A stretch of 31,993 nt of DNA, taken from Cyanobacteria bacterium UBA6984. Its GTDB lineage: Bacteria > Cyanobacteriota > Vampirovibrionia > Gastranaerophilales > Gastranaerophilaceae. This document shows, piece after piece, positions 1 through 7,872 of the stretch (its first letter is position 1; every line of letters begins with the position of its first letter). Where the stretch lies: NCBI GenBank assembly GCA_002450015.1, contig DJYG01000009.1, forward strand, positions 1 through 31,993, given 5' to 3'. The notes beneath the pieces are model-generated. The model ran no database searches, had not been told where the DNA came from, and saw only the letters and a program-made list of their open reading frames with translations. A program made the position numbers and the translations under genes.

Positions 1-1
1 T

Positions 2-1774
2 ATAATAGCGCATATTGACCATGGTAAATCAACTCTCGCTGACAGACTACTTGAGGCGACAGAAACAATAAGTAAACGTGATATGCAAGAGCAGTTACTT
101 GATTCAATGGATATAGAGCGAGAAAGAGGTATTACTATCAAATTAAATACCGCAAGGATGAAATATACTTCGAAAAGCGGTAAAAACTATGAATTAAACC
201 TTATTGATACTCCTGGACACGTTGACTTCACCTATGAAGTTTCACGTTCTCTTGCAGCTTGTGAAGGAGCATTGCTAATTGTAGATGCAACACAAGGTGT
301 TGAAGCACAGACACTTGCAAATGTTTATTTGGCAGCTGAGCAAAATTTAGAAATTATTCCTGTTATAAACAAAATTGACTTACCATCTGCTGATGTAGAA
401 AGAGTAAAAGAAGAAATAGAAGAAGTTCTTGGAATAGATGCATCTCTTGCGATTCCGGTAAGTGCAAAAACCGGTGAGGGTGTTGCTGATGTTTTAGAGG
501 CAATTGTTGATTTGATTCCTCCGCCTGTTGACACATCTGATAAGCCGCTTAGAGCTCTTGTATTTGATAGTGCTTATGATCCATATTTGGGTACTGTCTG
601 CTTATTTAAGATTATGGACGGTAAAATAAAAATGGGTGATAAAGTTAGATTTATGGCATCAGGAAAAGAATATGATGTTGTTGAATTGGGTTATCTAACA
701 CCTAACAGAGTCCCTTGTGAAAATTTAACTTGCGGTGATGTAGGGTATTTTGCAGGTTCAATAAAAGAAATTACTCGTTTTGTAGGTGATACTTTGACAA
801 CAGTTGAAAATCCAGCTAAAGAACCATTGCCGGGCTACCAAGAAGCATTACCAATGGTTTTTTCAGGACTTTATCCTGTTGATAATGAGGACTATCACGA
901 CTTAAAAGAAGCATTAGAAAAATTAAAGCTTTCAGACAGCAGCATTACATTTGAACCTGAAACATCAAGTGCATTAGGATTTGGATTTAGATGCGGTTTT
1001 TTGGGAATGCTTCACATGGAAATTGCTCAAGAAAGACTTGAACGAGAATATGATTTAGCACTTGTAACCACTGCTCCATCTGTTGTATATCACGTACACA
1101 CTACAAGTGGCGAAGTTTTGCAAATTGATAATCCTGCAAATTTGCCTCCTCCTGCTCAAAGAGAATTTATTGAAGAACCTTATGTAAAAGTTGATATTAT
1201 TGCTCCAAATGAATATACAGGAACATTAATGGATTTAACGCAGTCAAAACGCGGTATTTTTATAAATATGACCTATATTGATAAAGTCCGTGTAAATTTA
1301 GAGTATCATATTCCACTAAGCGAAGTTATAACAGACTTTTATGACCAATTAAAGTCAAGAACTAAAGGCTATGCAAGTATGGATTACGAATTTTGTGACT
1401 ACAAGCGTTCTGATCTTGTAAAACTGGATGTTATGCTTGCAGGAGAAATTGTTGACGCTTTATCAGTAATTTGTCACAAGGACAATGCTTTTCATATAGG
1501 TCAAAAATTAACTGAAAAGCTTAAAACAATTATTCCGCGCCAATTATTTGAAGTTCCTATTCAAGCCGCAATTGGTGGTCGTGTTATAGCAAGAACAAAC
1601 ATAAAAGCACTGAGAAAGAGTGTTTTGGATAAATGCTACGGTGGTGATATTACTCGTAAACGTAAGTTATTGGAAAAACAAAAACGAGGTAAAAAGCGAA
1701 TGAAAGCTGTTGGTAAAGTAGAAGTACCTCAAGAAGCATTTATGGCAGTATTAAGTCTTAATGATGAAGACTAG
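2..1774 (+). CDS. lepA: Elongation factor 4 (LepA), 5' end cut by the window
   Basis: This is a ribosome-associated translational GTPase; the EF4/LepA family binds the 70S ribosome and remodels or back-translocates stalled complexes. The reading frame is open from base 2, upstream of the first in-frame ATG at 83, and those 27 codons encode the P-loop AHIDHGKST, so the true start lies just outside the window. About 590 residues are visible against a usual 595-605. G-domain motifs appear in order: G1 AHIDHGKST, G2 RGITI, G3 DTPGHVDF, G4 NKID and G5 SAKTG. EF-G-like domains follow (for example GFGFRCGFLGMLHMEI), then the LepA-specific basic C-terminus with RGKKRMK. The stop codon at 1772-1774 directly abuts the stop of the convergent regulator gene. 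Identification is secure; only the first few residues are missing. Confidence 0.97.
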   Translation: MIAHIDHGKSTLADRLLEATETISKRDMQEQLLDSMDIERERGITIKLNTARMKYTSKSGKNYELNLIDTPGHVDFTYEVSRSLAACEGALLIVDATQGVEAQTLANVYLAAEQNLEIIPVINKIDLPSADVERVKEEIEEVLGIDASLAIPVSAKTGEGVADVLEAIVDLIPPPVDTSDKPLRALVFDSAYDPYLGTVCLFKIMDGKIKMGDKVRFMASGKEYDVVELGYLTPNRVPCENLTCGDVGYFAGSIKEITRFVGDTLTTVENPAKEPLPGYQEALPMVFSGLYPVDNEDYHDLKEALEKLKLSDSSITFEPETSSALGFGFRCGFLGMLHMEIAQERLEREYDLALVTTAPSVVYHVHTTSGEVLQIDNPANLPPPAQREFIEEPYVKVDIIAPNEYTGTLMDLTQSKRGIFINMTYIDKVRVNLEYHIPLSEVITDFYDQLKSRTKGYASMDYEFCDYKRSDLVKLDVMLAGEIVDALSVICHKDNAFHIGQKLTEKLKTIIPRQLFEVPIQAAIGGRVIARTNIKALRKSVLDKCYGGDITRKRKLLEKQKRGKKRMKAVGKVEVPQEAFMAVLSLNDED

Positions 1775-2470
1775 TTATACTGACAATTTATAACCTCCAC
1801 CGTATATTGTTTCAATATATTTTTTACCGTCAGAAATTTTATCTATTTTTGTGCGCAAATGCCTTATGTGAACCCTTATTGTTTCAACATCATCATCAGG
1901 TGCATATCCCCATACATCTTTTAACAATTTTGCTGAAGAAACCATGCTGCCATGATTTTGAAATAAAATGTTAAAGATGTCATATTCAATTGGTGTCAAT
2001 TTAGCAACTTTGTCACCGATTTTTACAGAATATTGTTCCGGTAAAAGTGTAATATTATTTAAAACTAACAGTTCTTTTGTTGCTAAAGACTCAGGAAGCT
2101 GTCTTGTTCTTTTTAAAAGCGCCTTAACACGCATTTTTAATTCTTCCATATCAAAAGGTTTAACTAAGTAATCATCAACACCAATATCAAAGCCTCTACC
2201 CTTATCCTCAATATCAGATAAAGCCGTCAGCATCAAAATTGGAATGTTTTTTATTATATCCGATTGCCTGATTCTTTGAGCAACAGTATAACCATCGACA
2301 TTTGGCATCATTACATCTAAAATAGCTAAATTCGGTAGTTCCTGCTTAGCAAGAGCAAAGCCTTCTATACCGTCAAAAGCCTGCACCACATCATAACCTG
2401 CAAGTTTTAAATTAACCTTTATTAATTCATTTATTGCTCTATCATCATCAACAACTAATATCTTACTCAT
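1775..2470 (-). CDS. OmpR/PhoB-family response regulator, orphan
   Basis: This 231-residue two-domain DNA-binding response regulator has a receiver domain at about residues 2-118. Its acidic pair is D8/D9, the phosphoacceptor is D52 (LDVMMP), the switch residues are T82 and Y101, and the conserved lysine is K104 (VKPF). A winged-helix effector domain covers about 130-231, with TPIEYDIF, VETIRVHIRHLRTKI and the terminal YGGGYKL hairpin. All key residues are present, so it should be phosphorylated by a histidine kinase, but none is encoded in this window. Cyanobacterial RpaA/RpaB have this architecture, but sequence reading alone does not allow a specific ortholog name. There is no Shine-Dalgarno; TATATT ends 6 nt before the ATG, suggesting leaderless initiation. 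A palindrome about 40-60 bases upstream could be its own operator. Its 3' end touches the lepA stop with no intergenic base. Confidence 0.93.
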   Translation of the reverse strand: MSKILVVDDDRAINELIKVNLKLAGYDVVQAFDGIEGFALAKQELPNLAILDVMMPNVDGYTVAQRIRQSDIIKNIPILMLTALSDIEDKGRGFDIGVDDYLVKPFDMEELKMRVKALLKRTRQLPESLATKELLVLNNITLLPEQYSVKIGDKVAKLTPIEYDIFNILFQNHGSMVSSAKLLKDVWGYAPDDDVETIRVHIRHLRTKIDKISDGKKYIETIYGGGYKLSV

Positions 2471-2476
2471 ATCTTT

Positions 2477-2482
2477 AATATA
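2477..2482 (-). promoter_or_regulatory. Candidate -10 element of a leaderless promoter for the response regulator
   Basis: Read on the minus strand, TATATT is followed by six bases (AAAGAT) and then the ATG at 2470. A hexamer at -12 to -7 would put transcription start on the A of the ATG. No Shine-Dalgarno is present and no convincing -35 is seen. This is the weakest hexamer of the seven sharing this spacing. Confidence 0.4.
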
Positions 2483-2508
2483 CTATCAAAATAATATATT
2501 AATTTAAT

Positions 2509-2528
2509 ATGTTAAATTTTCTTAACAT
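2509..2528. promoter_or_regulatory. Palindrome upstream of the response regulator, possible operator
   Basis: ATGTTAA (2509-2515) and TTAACAT (2522-2528) form a perfect 7-bp inverted repeat with a 6-base spacer. It lies about 40-58 bases upstream of the regulator's predicted transcription start, in the divergent region shared with speD. A role as a binding site for the regulator itself or another factor is inference. In DNA this AT-rich, a 7-bp palindrome can also arise by chance. Confidence 0.3.
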
Positions 2529-2662
2529 TTTTGATGTCTAAAATAACTACTACAAAAGTAATTTAGCCAACTGTCTAATATTAATTAAAAATTTTTTATA
2601 AAAAACTATACAAAAAAATTAATTTTGTTGTAAAATTTTATCTGTTACCACATTGTATTTAT

Positions 2663-2669
2663 AAGGAGG
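2663..2669 (+). promoter_or_regulatory. Strong ribosome binding site that decides the TTG start of speD
   Basis: AAGGAGG lies 8 bases before TTG at 2678, an optimal spacing. The nearer ATG at 2673 is only 3 bases away, is in another frame, and reads four codons (MNWQ) to a stop at 2685-2687. The TTG is therefore the speD start. The short ATG frame overlaps the beginning of speD. Confidence 0.75.
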
Positions 2670-2677
2670 CACATGAA

Positions 2678-3142
2678 TTGGCAATAGCATCACCATTTTC
2701 ATCTATTGATAGAGAAGGAACAAAACGAGTACACTTAGGAAGACATGTTCTGGCAGAGTTTTTTGAATGTGATTCGAATACTTTGAATAGTCTGTCAATG
2801 ATTGAAAAATTAATGGTTGATGCTGCACTTGAATGTGGTGCTACTGTTGTTCAAAAATGTTTTCACATGTTTAACCCTTACGGAGTTAGCGGTGTTGTAA
2901 TTATATCAGAAAGTCACTTAGCAATTCATACTTGGCCTGAGTTAGGCTATGCGGCAGTGGATTTGTTTACTTGCGGCGACAAGTGCGATCCAAAAGTTTC
3001 TTATGAATTTTTAAGAAAAGCCTTTAACTGCAAAACTGCAACTTATACCGAACTTGAAAGAGGTATTCTTGATGAAACTGATATGAAAGTAAAAGAAGTA
3101 CCTTTCCAAGTAGGCGAACATGCTATAACAGCAGGAAAATAG
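2678..3142 (+). CDS. speD: S-adenosylmethionine decarboxylase proenzyme (SpeD/SpeH, class 1B)
   Basis: This pyruvoyl-dependent enzyme decarboxylates S-adenosylmethionine to supply the aminopropyl donor for spermidine synthesis in the cytoplasm. The 154-residue proenzyme contains the processing motif SESHLAIHTWPE. Cleavage between E78 and S79 would convert S79 to the pyruvoyl group. H84 and C99 (FTCGD) match the catalytic His and Cys of the short bacterial class (Ser63, His68 and Cys83 in the Thermotoga enzyme), with identical spacing. The start is TTG at 2678, chosen because of the AAGGAGG 8 bases upstream. Residues 1-16 form an N-terminal extension relative to the shortest family members. 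The gene is monocistronic and ends in a strong intrinsic terminator. No spermidine synthase lies in the window. Confidence 0.95.
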   Translation: MAIASPFSSIDREGTKRVHLGRHVLAEFFECDSNTLNSLSMIEKLMVDAALECGATVVQKCFHMFNPYGVSGVVIISESHLAIHTWPELGYAAVDLFTCGDKCDPKVSYEFLRKAFNCKTATYTELERGILDETDMKVKEVPFQVGEHAITAGK

Positions 3143-3152
3143 TTTTTTATTT

Positions 3153-3187
3153 AATCGGCGGCACGCATCTGCGTGCCGCCGATTTTT
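3153..3187 (+). terminator. Strong intrinsic terminator after speD
   Basis: A perfect GC-rich stem joins 3153-3167 with 3170-3184; in practice the loop is ATCT, closed by a C-G pair. A run of T follows at 3183-3187. The stem core GGCGGCACGC stands out in this AT-rich region. It lies 10 bases after the speD stop and insulates speD from uvrC. Confidence 0.9.
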
Positions 3188-3191
3188 AATA

Positions 3192-3197
3192 TATAAT
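3192..3197 (+). promoter_or_regulatory. Candidate -10 element of a leaderless uvrC promoter
   Basis: A perfect TATAAT is followed by exactly six bases (ATTGAT) and the uvrC ATG at 3204, putting the predicted transcription start on the start codon. No Shine-Dalgarno precedes the ATG. The -35 region would fall in the speD terminator stem and does not resemble TTGACA. Confidence 0.6.
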
Positions 3198-3203
3198 ATT
3201 GAT

Positions 3204-4862
3204 ATGAATGATGAATTAAAACAAACTTTAAAAATGCTGCCCGATTTACCCGGTTGCTATCTGTATTATGATAACTCTGGAACAATAATTTATGTAGGAA
3301 AAGCTAAGAATTTAAAAAAAAGAGTAAAAAGTTATTTTAATCGTTCTCAAAAATCAGCTAAAACAGTTCAGCTTGTATCACATATTGAAAAACTTGAATA
3401 TATAATTACAGATACAGAGGTTGAAGCATTTATTCTTGAAGATCAATTAATAAAAAAACATAAGCCAAAATATAATATTTTATTAAAAGACGACAAAAAA
3501 TATCCTTATTTTTTAATTACCGACGAAGATTTTCCAAGAATATTAGTTGTAAGGAAGAAAAATTTAAATCCAGATAAAGGTCATTTTTTTGGCCCATATA
3601 CAGATGTTAGAGCCATGTACTCTACACTAGATTTTATCAAGAAATTATTTCCGCTAAAACAGTGCAAACAGCCAAAATTTAAGAACAGACCATGCTTATA
3701 TTATGATATAGGAAGATGCTTAGCACCCTGTCAGAATAAAGTAAGCCCAGAAGAATATAAAAAATTAATAGATCAGGCAGAGTTATTTTTGACAGGTAAA
3801 CAAGGGGAATTGCTAAATCAATTAATGGCGCAAGTTAAAAAATATTCTGACACACAACAATATGAAAAAGCTGCCAGATTAAGAGATAGCTATTTTGACC
3901 TTAAAAAAACTCTGGAGCGACAAAAAGTAGTATATGAAAGTACAAAACTAAATGAAGATATAATATCAATTTTGCAGGATAGCGGTATTATTGCGATTGT
4001 AATATTAATGATTAGAGAAGGCAGATTAATAGATAAAAAAACATTTGATTTTAAAATTGAAGAAGCGGATAAACATGAATTTTTTGAAAGATTTTTTAAG
4101 GATTATTATTCAATGCTAAAACTTGACTACCCCGATAAAATTGTTTCATCTGAACTTGAACAACTGGGCAATAAAAATTTGTATGAAGAATGGCTTGAAA
4201 TTATATCAAGAAAAAAAATTAAAATAAGTTACGGTAAAACTAAATCCGGCAAGGAACTTCAGTCATTAGCAGATAAAAATGCCAATGATTTGCTAGAAAA
4301 AGCAAAACTTCAAGCACTGGTTGATATAGGAAATGATTTTAATGAAGTTGGTTCATATCTTGCAGAAAAATTAAAATTAAATAATTTTCCTCATAAAATT
4401 GAATGTTACGATATTTCTCACATACAAGGTACAAATACAGTTGCATCAGGAATTTGTTTTGTAAACGGACAGCCCAAAAAGTCTTTATATAAAAGATATA
4501 AAGTAAAAACAGCAGAAGGAAAACCTGATGACTTTAAATCAATGAAAGAGGTTTTATCAAGACGTTTTAAAAGATTAGGTGAAGAAGGATGGGAAAAGCC
4601 GGATTTGATAATCATAGACGGTGGTAAAGGTCAATTATCAAGTGTTATGCAGATTGTAGAAGAATTAGATATAACAGGAATAGATATAGTAAGTTTAGCA
4701 AAAAGAGAAGAAGAAGTTTTTTTGCCAAATAATTCAAAATCTATTTTATTACCAAGAGGTTCAAGCGCTCTTTTCTTGATACAAAGAATCCGTGATGAGG
4801 CTCACAGATTTGCCATAACTTATCACAGGAATTTACGTTCAAAAGCATTAAAAAAACATTAA
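3204..4862 (+). CDS. uvrC: Excinuclease ABC subunit C, lacking the C-terminal HhH domain
   Basis: This is the nuclease subunit of UvrABC nucleotide excision repair, making the 3' and 5' incisions around UvrB-bound damage. The N-terminal GIY-YIG domain (about 12-95) shows GCYLYY, IIYVGKAKNLKKRV with R40, and a catalytic-position Glu in LEDQLIKK. Four cysteines at about 150-175 have the spacing reported for the UvrC Fe-S cluster (C-x9-C-x7-C-x3-C). A UVR helix pair follows at about 205-235. The RNase H-like endonuclease domain is at about 370-540, with Asp in ECYDISH, Asp in IIIDGGKGQ and His in DEAHRFA. The protein stops at 552 residues, right after HRNLRSKALKKH, where most UvrC proteins continue into a tandem helix-hairpin-helix domain of roughly 50-60 residues. 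Only 55 bases separate it from dnaJ, so no frameshifted HhH remnant can be hidden there. Confidence 0.95.
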   Translation: MNDELKQTLKMLPDLPGCYLYYDNSGTIIYVGKAKNLKKRVKSYFNRSQKSAKTVQLVSHIEKLEYIITDTEVEAFILEDQLIKKHKPKYNILLKDDKKYPYFLITDEDFPRILVVRKKNLNPDKGHFFGPYTDVRAMYSTLDFIKKLFPLKQCKQPKFKNRPCLYYDIGRCLAPCQNKVSPEEYKKLIDQAELFLTGKQGELLNQLMAQVKKYSDTQQYEKAARLRDSYFDLKKTLERQKVVYESTKLNEDIISILQDSGIIAIVILMIREGRLIDKKTFDFKIEEADKHEFFERFFKDYYSMLKLDYPDKIVSSELEQLGNKNLYEEWLEIISRKKIKISYGKTKSGKELQSLADKNANDLLEKAKLQALVDIGNDFNEVGSYLAEKLKLNNFPHKIECYDISHIQGTNTVASGICFVNGQPKKSLYKRYKVKTAEGKPDDFKSMKEVLSRRFKRLGEEGWEKPDLIIIDGGKGQLSSVMQIVEELDITGIDIVSLAKREEEVFLPNNSKSILLPRGSSALFLIQRIRDEAHRFAITYHRNLRSKALKKH

Positions 4863-4917
4863 TAATTTTATTATTTAATAAAAATGTATTAAAATAAAAT
4901 ATGGGAGATGATGTTCC

Positions 4918-5955
4918 ATGCAATATAAAGATTACTACGAAACACTGGGTGTTAAAAGAGAAGCAACAGAAGCTGAAATAAAGTCAGCATACAGAAAACT
5001 TGCGCGCAAATATCACCCTGATGTCAATAAAACTAAAGAGGCAGAACAAAAATTTAAAGAAATAAACGAAGCCTATGAAGTATTAGGCGATAAAGAGAAA
5101 CGCCAAAGATATGATAGCTTAGGTGCTAATTGGCAAGGCGGTGCTGATTTCACTCCTCCGCCAGGATATGAAAACTTCAGTTTTAACTTCAATAATGCTG
5201 GAGGTCAAGGATTTTCATCATTTGATGGACTTGGAGGTTTTTCAGATTTCTTTAGTTCGCTATTTGGTGATATGATGTCAGGTCAAAGAAGTTCAGGCTC
5301 AAAACGAGGTGGTTTTACAGGTTTTGAAGGCATGGGAATGAACTTTAATCAACAGCCACACAAAAAAACTCAGCCAAAAGAAAATCTTGATGTAACAAAA
5401 AACATTAATATTACAGTTAAAGATTTATTTGAAGATAAGCCAATAAAAGTTTCATTTAAAGAAATGGATAAATGTAAAGCTTGCCCGCCTAATGGTGGAT
5501 TTTGCACGCACTGCAACGGTACAGGTATTGTACAAAATAACAAAACTGTAAATGTTAGGTTGCCCAAAGGCATTGCTGAAGGTCAAAAAATAAGACTCAA
5601 GGGCGAAGGTAAAGAAGATATTACAGGACAAAAAGGTGATTTATACCTTATAGTAAATATCAAAGACTCAAAATATACTGTTGACGGAAGTAATTTGACT
5701 CAGGACGTTGAAATTACTCCATCTGAAGCTGTATTAGGTGTACAAAAAGACTTAGATACATTGCATGGAAAAATTTCCATAAAAATACCCGCAGGTACAT
5801 CATCAGGTCAATCTCTAAGGCTAAAAGGTCTTGGATTAGCAAAAAAAGATGGTGGATATGGTGATTTGAACGGCAAAATTAAAATTGTTGTTCCTAAAAA
5901 TATTTCCGAAGAACAAAAAGAATTATATAGGAGAATTCAAAAACTGGAAAAATAA
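4918..5955 (+). CDS. dnaJ: DnaJ-type Hsp40 co-chaperone with a reduced zinc finger
   Basis: This J-domain protein stimulates DnaK ATPase activity and delivers unfolded clients. The J domain (residues 4-70) has the essential HPD at 33-35. A Gly/Phe-rich linker spans about 75-160. The C-terminal beta-sandwich client-binding domains follow, with VRLPKGIAEGQKIRLKGEG and IKIPAGTSSGQSLRLKGLG. Canonical DnaJ has four CxxCxGxG repeats binding two zincs. Here only C186-x2-C189 and C196-x2-C199 exist, of which just the second is a full CxxCxGxG (CTHCNGTG), so at most one zinc site remains. The protein is therefore intermediate between DnaJ and CbpA types. The start has GGGAG about 10 bases upstream. 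dnaJ lies 55 bases after uvrC and abuts the convergent mnmG with no spacer. No dnaK or grpE is nearby. Confidence 0.9.
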   Translation: MQYKDYYETLGVKREATEAEIKSAYRKLARKYHPDVNKTKEAEQKFKEINEAYEVLGDKEKRQRYDSLGANWQGGADFTPPPGYENFSFNFNNAGGQGFSSFDGLGGFSDFFSSLFGDMMSGQRSSGSKRGGFTGFEGMGMNFNQQPHKKTQPKENLDVTKNINITVKDLFEDKPIKVSFKEMDKCKACPPNGGFCTHCNGTGIVQNNKTVNVRLPKGIAEGQKIRLKGEGKEDITGQKGDLYLIVNIKDSKYTVDGSNLTQDVEITPSEAVLGVQKDLDTLHGKISIKIPAGTSSGQSLRLKGLGLAKKDGGYGDLNGKIKIVVPKNISEEQKELYRRIQKLEK

Positions 5956-7833
5956 TTAATGTATCATGTGTTTTTCAAGCATTACCATTAATACACTTAA
6001 ATCAGCAGGTTTTACACCACCGATACGAGAGGCTTGTGCAAGCGTTGTCGGACGAATTTTTTCTAACTTTTCTCGTGTTTCAGTTGAAATATGCAAAATT
6101 TTTGAATAATCTATATCTTTTGGAATTTTAATTTTTTCTAATTTTCCTGCATTATCAACTTGAGATTCTTGACGCTTTAAGTAGCCATCATATTTCAAAA
6201 GAATTTCTATTTGTTCATAAGTTTCTTTTGATAAATTTAAATTTTTAGCTTCATTATCTAATTCTTGAATAACTTTATAAGAAATATTCGGACGTTTTAG
6301 CAATTCAGAAAGTCTTATTCCTTTATCAATATGTTCACCATATTTTGCAAGAATTTCATTAGACTGTTCTGTTGCTTTTAATTTTGTATCTTTAAGTCTT
6401 TGAACTTCAAGTTCTATGTCAGACTTCTTTTTCAAAAAGCGTTGATATTGTTCTTCATCAAGAAGTCCTATTTTATGACCTATTTCAGAAAGTCTTGCAT
6501 CTGCGTTATCCTGTCTAAGCAATAATCTGTATTCAGAACGAGAAGTAAGCATTCTATATGGTTCTTCTATGTCTTTTGTAACCAAATCATCTATTAAAGT
6601 TCCTATGTAAGAAGAACTTCTAGAAAGCTCTAACATTTCAGAATGATTCAAATAGTTATAAGCATTTATACCTGCAATTAAGCCTTGTGCTGCAGCCTCT
6701 TCGTATCCGCTTGTACCATTAATTTGACCAGCCATAAATAAACCTTTAATTCGTTTTGTCATAAGTGAGTGATAATTTTGTACAGCAGGCACATAATCAT
6801 ATTCAACAGCATAAGCAGGCTTTATAACATGTGCATTTTCTAATCCCGGAAGCGTCCTCAACATCTGAACCTGAACATCAGCAGGCAGACTGCTTGAAAA
6901 TCCCTGAATATACACTTCATAAGTGCTTAACCCCTCAGGTTCAATAAAAATATGATGAGAAGGGTTAGATGCAAATCTCACAATTTTATCTTCAATAGAC
7001 GGGCAATATCTCGGTCCAATAGCATGTATCATACCTTGATACATCGGAGATTTATCAAGATTAGACTTAATTATTTCATGAGTTTTTTCGTTTGTCTTAG
7101 TTAAATAGCAAGGATATTGCTTCCTAATAGGTCTATCCGGTCTGAACGAATAAAAACTTAACTCTTCATCACCATTTTGTAATATCATCTTTGAATAATC
7201 AATAGTTCTACTATCAACACGTTGCGGTGTACCTGTTTTTAGCCGTTTGATAGTAAATCCCAAATCAATTAAAGATTTTGACAGCCCTCTTGCAGGCATT
7301 TCGCCTAAGCGACCGGCAGGATAAGAATTAAGTCCCACCCAAATTTTTGCTTCAAGCGATGTACCGGTAGTCAATATAACAACAGGTGCTGAATATTCAA
7401 TACCATATTCATCAATTGCACCTGTAATTTTATTCTCATTTGTCAGCAACTGAGAAATACAACACTGTTTTAAATGAATATTTTTTTCATTTTGAATAAC
7501 GCTGCGCATATACTGTGTATATTCTTTTTTGTCTGATTGAGCTCTTAATGCTCTAACCGCAGGACCTTTTGACATATTTAATGTTTTCATCTGTAAATAT
7601 GTCGCATCAGCAGAAACACCCATTTGCCCGCCAAGAGCATCTATTTCTCTAACTAGTGTAGATTTTGCAGGCCCTCCTATTGCAGGATTACAAGGCATTA
7701 ATGCAATATTATCCATATTTAGTGAACACAACAAAACATCAAGTCCTAAACGAGATGCAGCAAGCGCAGCTTCACACCCTGCATGTCCTGCTCCAACAAC
7801 TATACAATCAAATTTATTAGTTAAATAATCCAT
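5956..7833 (-). CDS. mnmG: tRNA uridine-5-carboxymethylaminomethyl modification enzyme MnmG (GidA)
   Basis: MnmG is an FAD-dependent enzyme that works with MnmE to install the cmnm5 (or nm5) group on U34 of certain tRNAs, using methylene-tetrahydrofolate and glycine or ammonium. The N-terminal dinucleotide fold reads IVVGAGHAGCEAALAA. The family signatures GPRYCPSIEDK and SGYEEAAAQGL are both present, and the helical C-terminal MnmE/tRNA-binding region ends the protein. A longer frame could begin at TTG 7851. ATG 7833 is preferred because it gives the usual short N-terminus and because TATAAT sits exactly 6 bases before it; the longer start would translate through that element. The resulting length is 625 residues, normal for the family. 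mnmE is not in the window. The gene may be functionally linked to the MnmC-like methyltransferase at 13915-15255. Confidence 0.96.
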   Translation of the reverse strand: MDYLTNKFDCIVVGAGHAGCEAALAASRLGLDVLLCSLNMDNIALMPCNPAIGGPAKSTLVREIDALGGQMGVSADATYLQMKTLNMSKGPAVRALRAQSDKKEYTQYMRSVIQNEKNIHLKQCCISQLLTNENKITGAIDEYGIEYSAPVVILTTGTSLEAKIWVGLNSYPAGRLGEMPARGLSKSLIDLGFTIKRLKTGTPQRVDSRTIDYSKMILQNGDEELSFYSFRPDRPIRKQYPCYLTKTNEKTHEIIKSNLDKSPMYQGMIHAIGPRYCPSIEDKIVRFASNPSHHIFIEPEGLSTYEVYIQGFSSSLPADVQVQMLRTLPGLENAHVIKPAYAVEYDYVPAVQNYHSLMTKRIKGLFMAGQINGTSGYEEAAAQGLIAGINAYNYLNHSEMLELSRSSSYIGTLIDDLVTKDIEEPYRMLTSRSEYRLLLRQDNADARLSEIGHKIGLLDEEQYQRFLKKKSDIELEVQRLKDTKLKATEQSNEILAKYGEHIDKGIRLSELLKRPNISYKVIQELDNEAKNLNLSKETYEQIEILLKYDGYLKRQESQVDNAGKLEKIKIPKDIDYSKILHISTETREKLEKIRPTTLAQASRIGGVKPADLSVLMVMLEKHMIH

Positions 7834-7839
7834 AAAAAT

Positions 7840-7845
7840 ATTATA
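7840..7845 (-). promoter_or_regulatory. Candidate -10 element of a leaderless mnmG promoter
   Basis: On the minus strand TATAAT is followed by six bases (ATTTTT) and ATG 7833. There is no Shine-Dalgarno. The element lies in a 39-base divergent spacer and sits where the -35 region of the opposite gene would fall. Confidence 0.6.
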
Positions 7846-7857
7846 ATACAAAATTCA

Positions 7858-7866
7858 TGCTATAAT
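7858..7866 (+). promoter_or_regulatory. Candidate extended -10 of a leaderless promoter
   Basis: TGCTATAAT is an extended -10 (TGnTATAAT) ending exactly 6 bases before the ATG at 7873, so transcription should start at the start codon. No Shine-Dalgarno is present. The element faces the mnmG promoter in the same 39-base spacer. Confidence 0.65.
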
Positions 7867-7872
7867 TCATTT

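Noticed and set aside
2581..2640. A/T-run inverted repeats before speD as a terminator or riboswitch
   Set aside because: The pairing is only A/T homopolymer self-complementarity, with no stable stem or conserved riboswitch core.
7834..7851. Longer mnmG reading frame starting at TTG 7851
   Set aside because: It would translate straight through the TATAAT and adds six residues not typical of MnmG; ATG 7833 gives the usual N-terminus.
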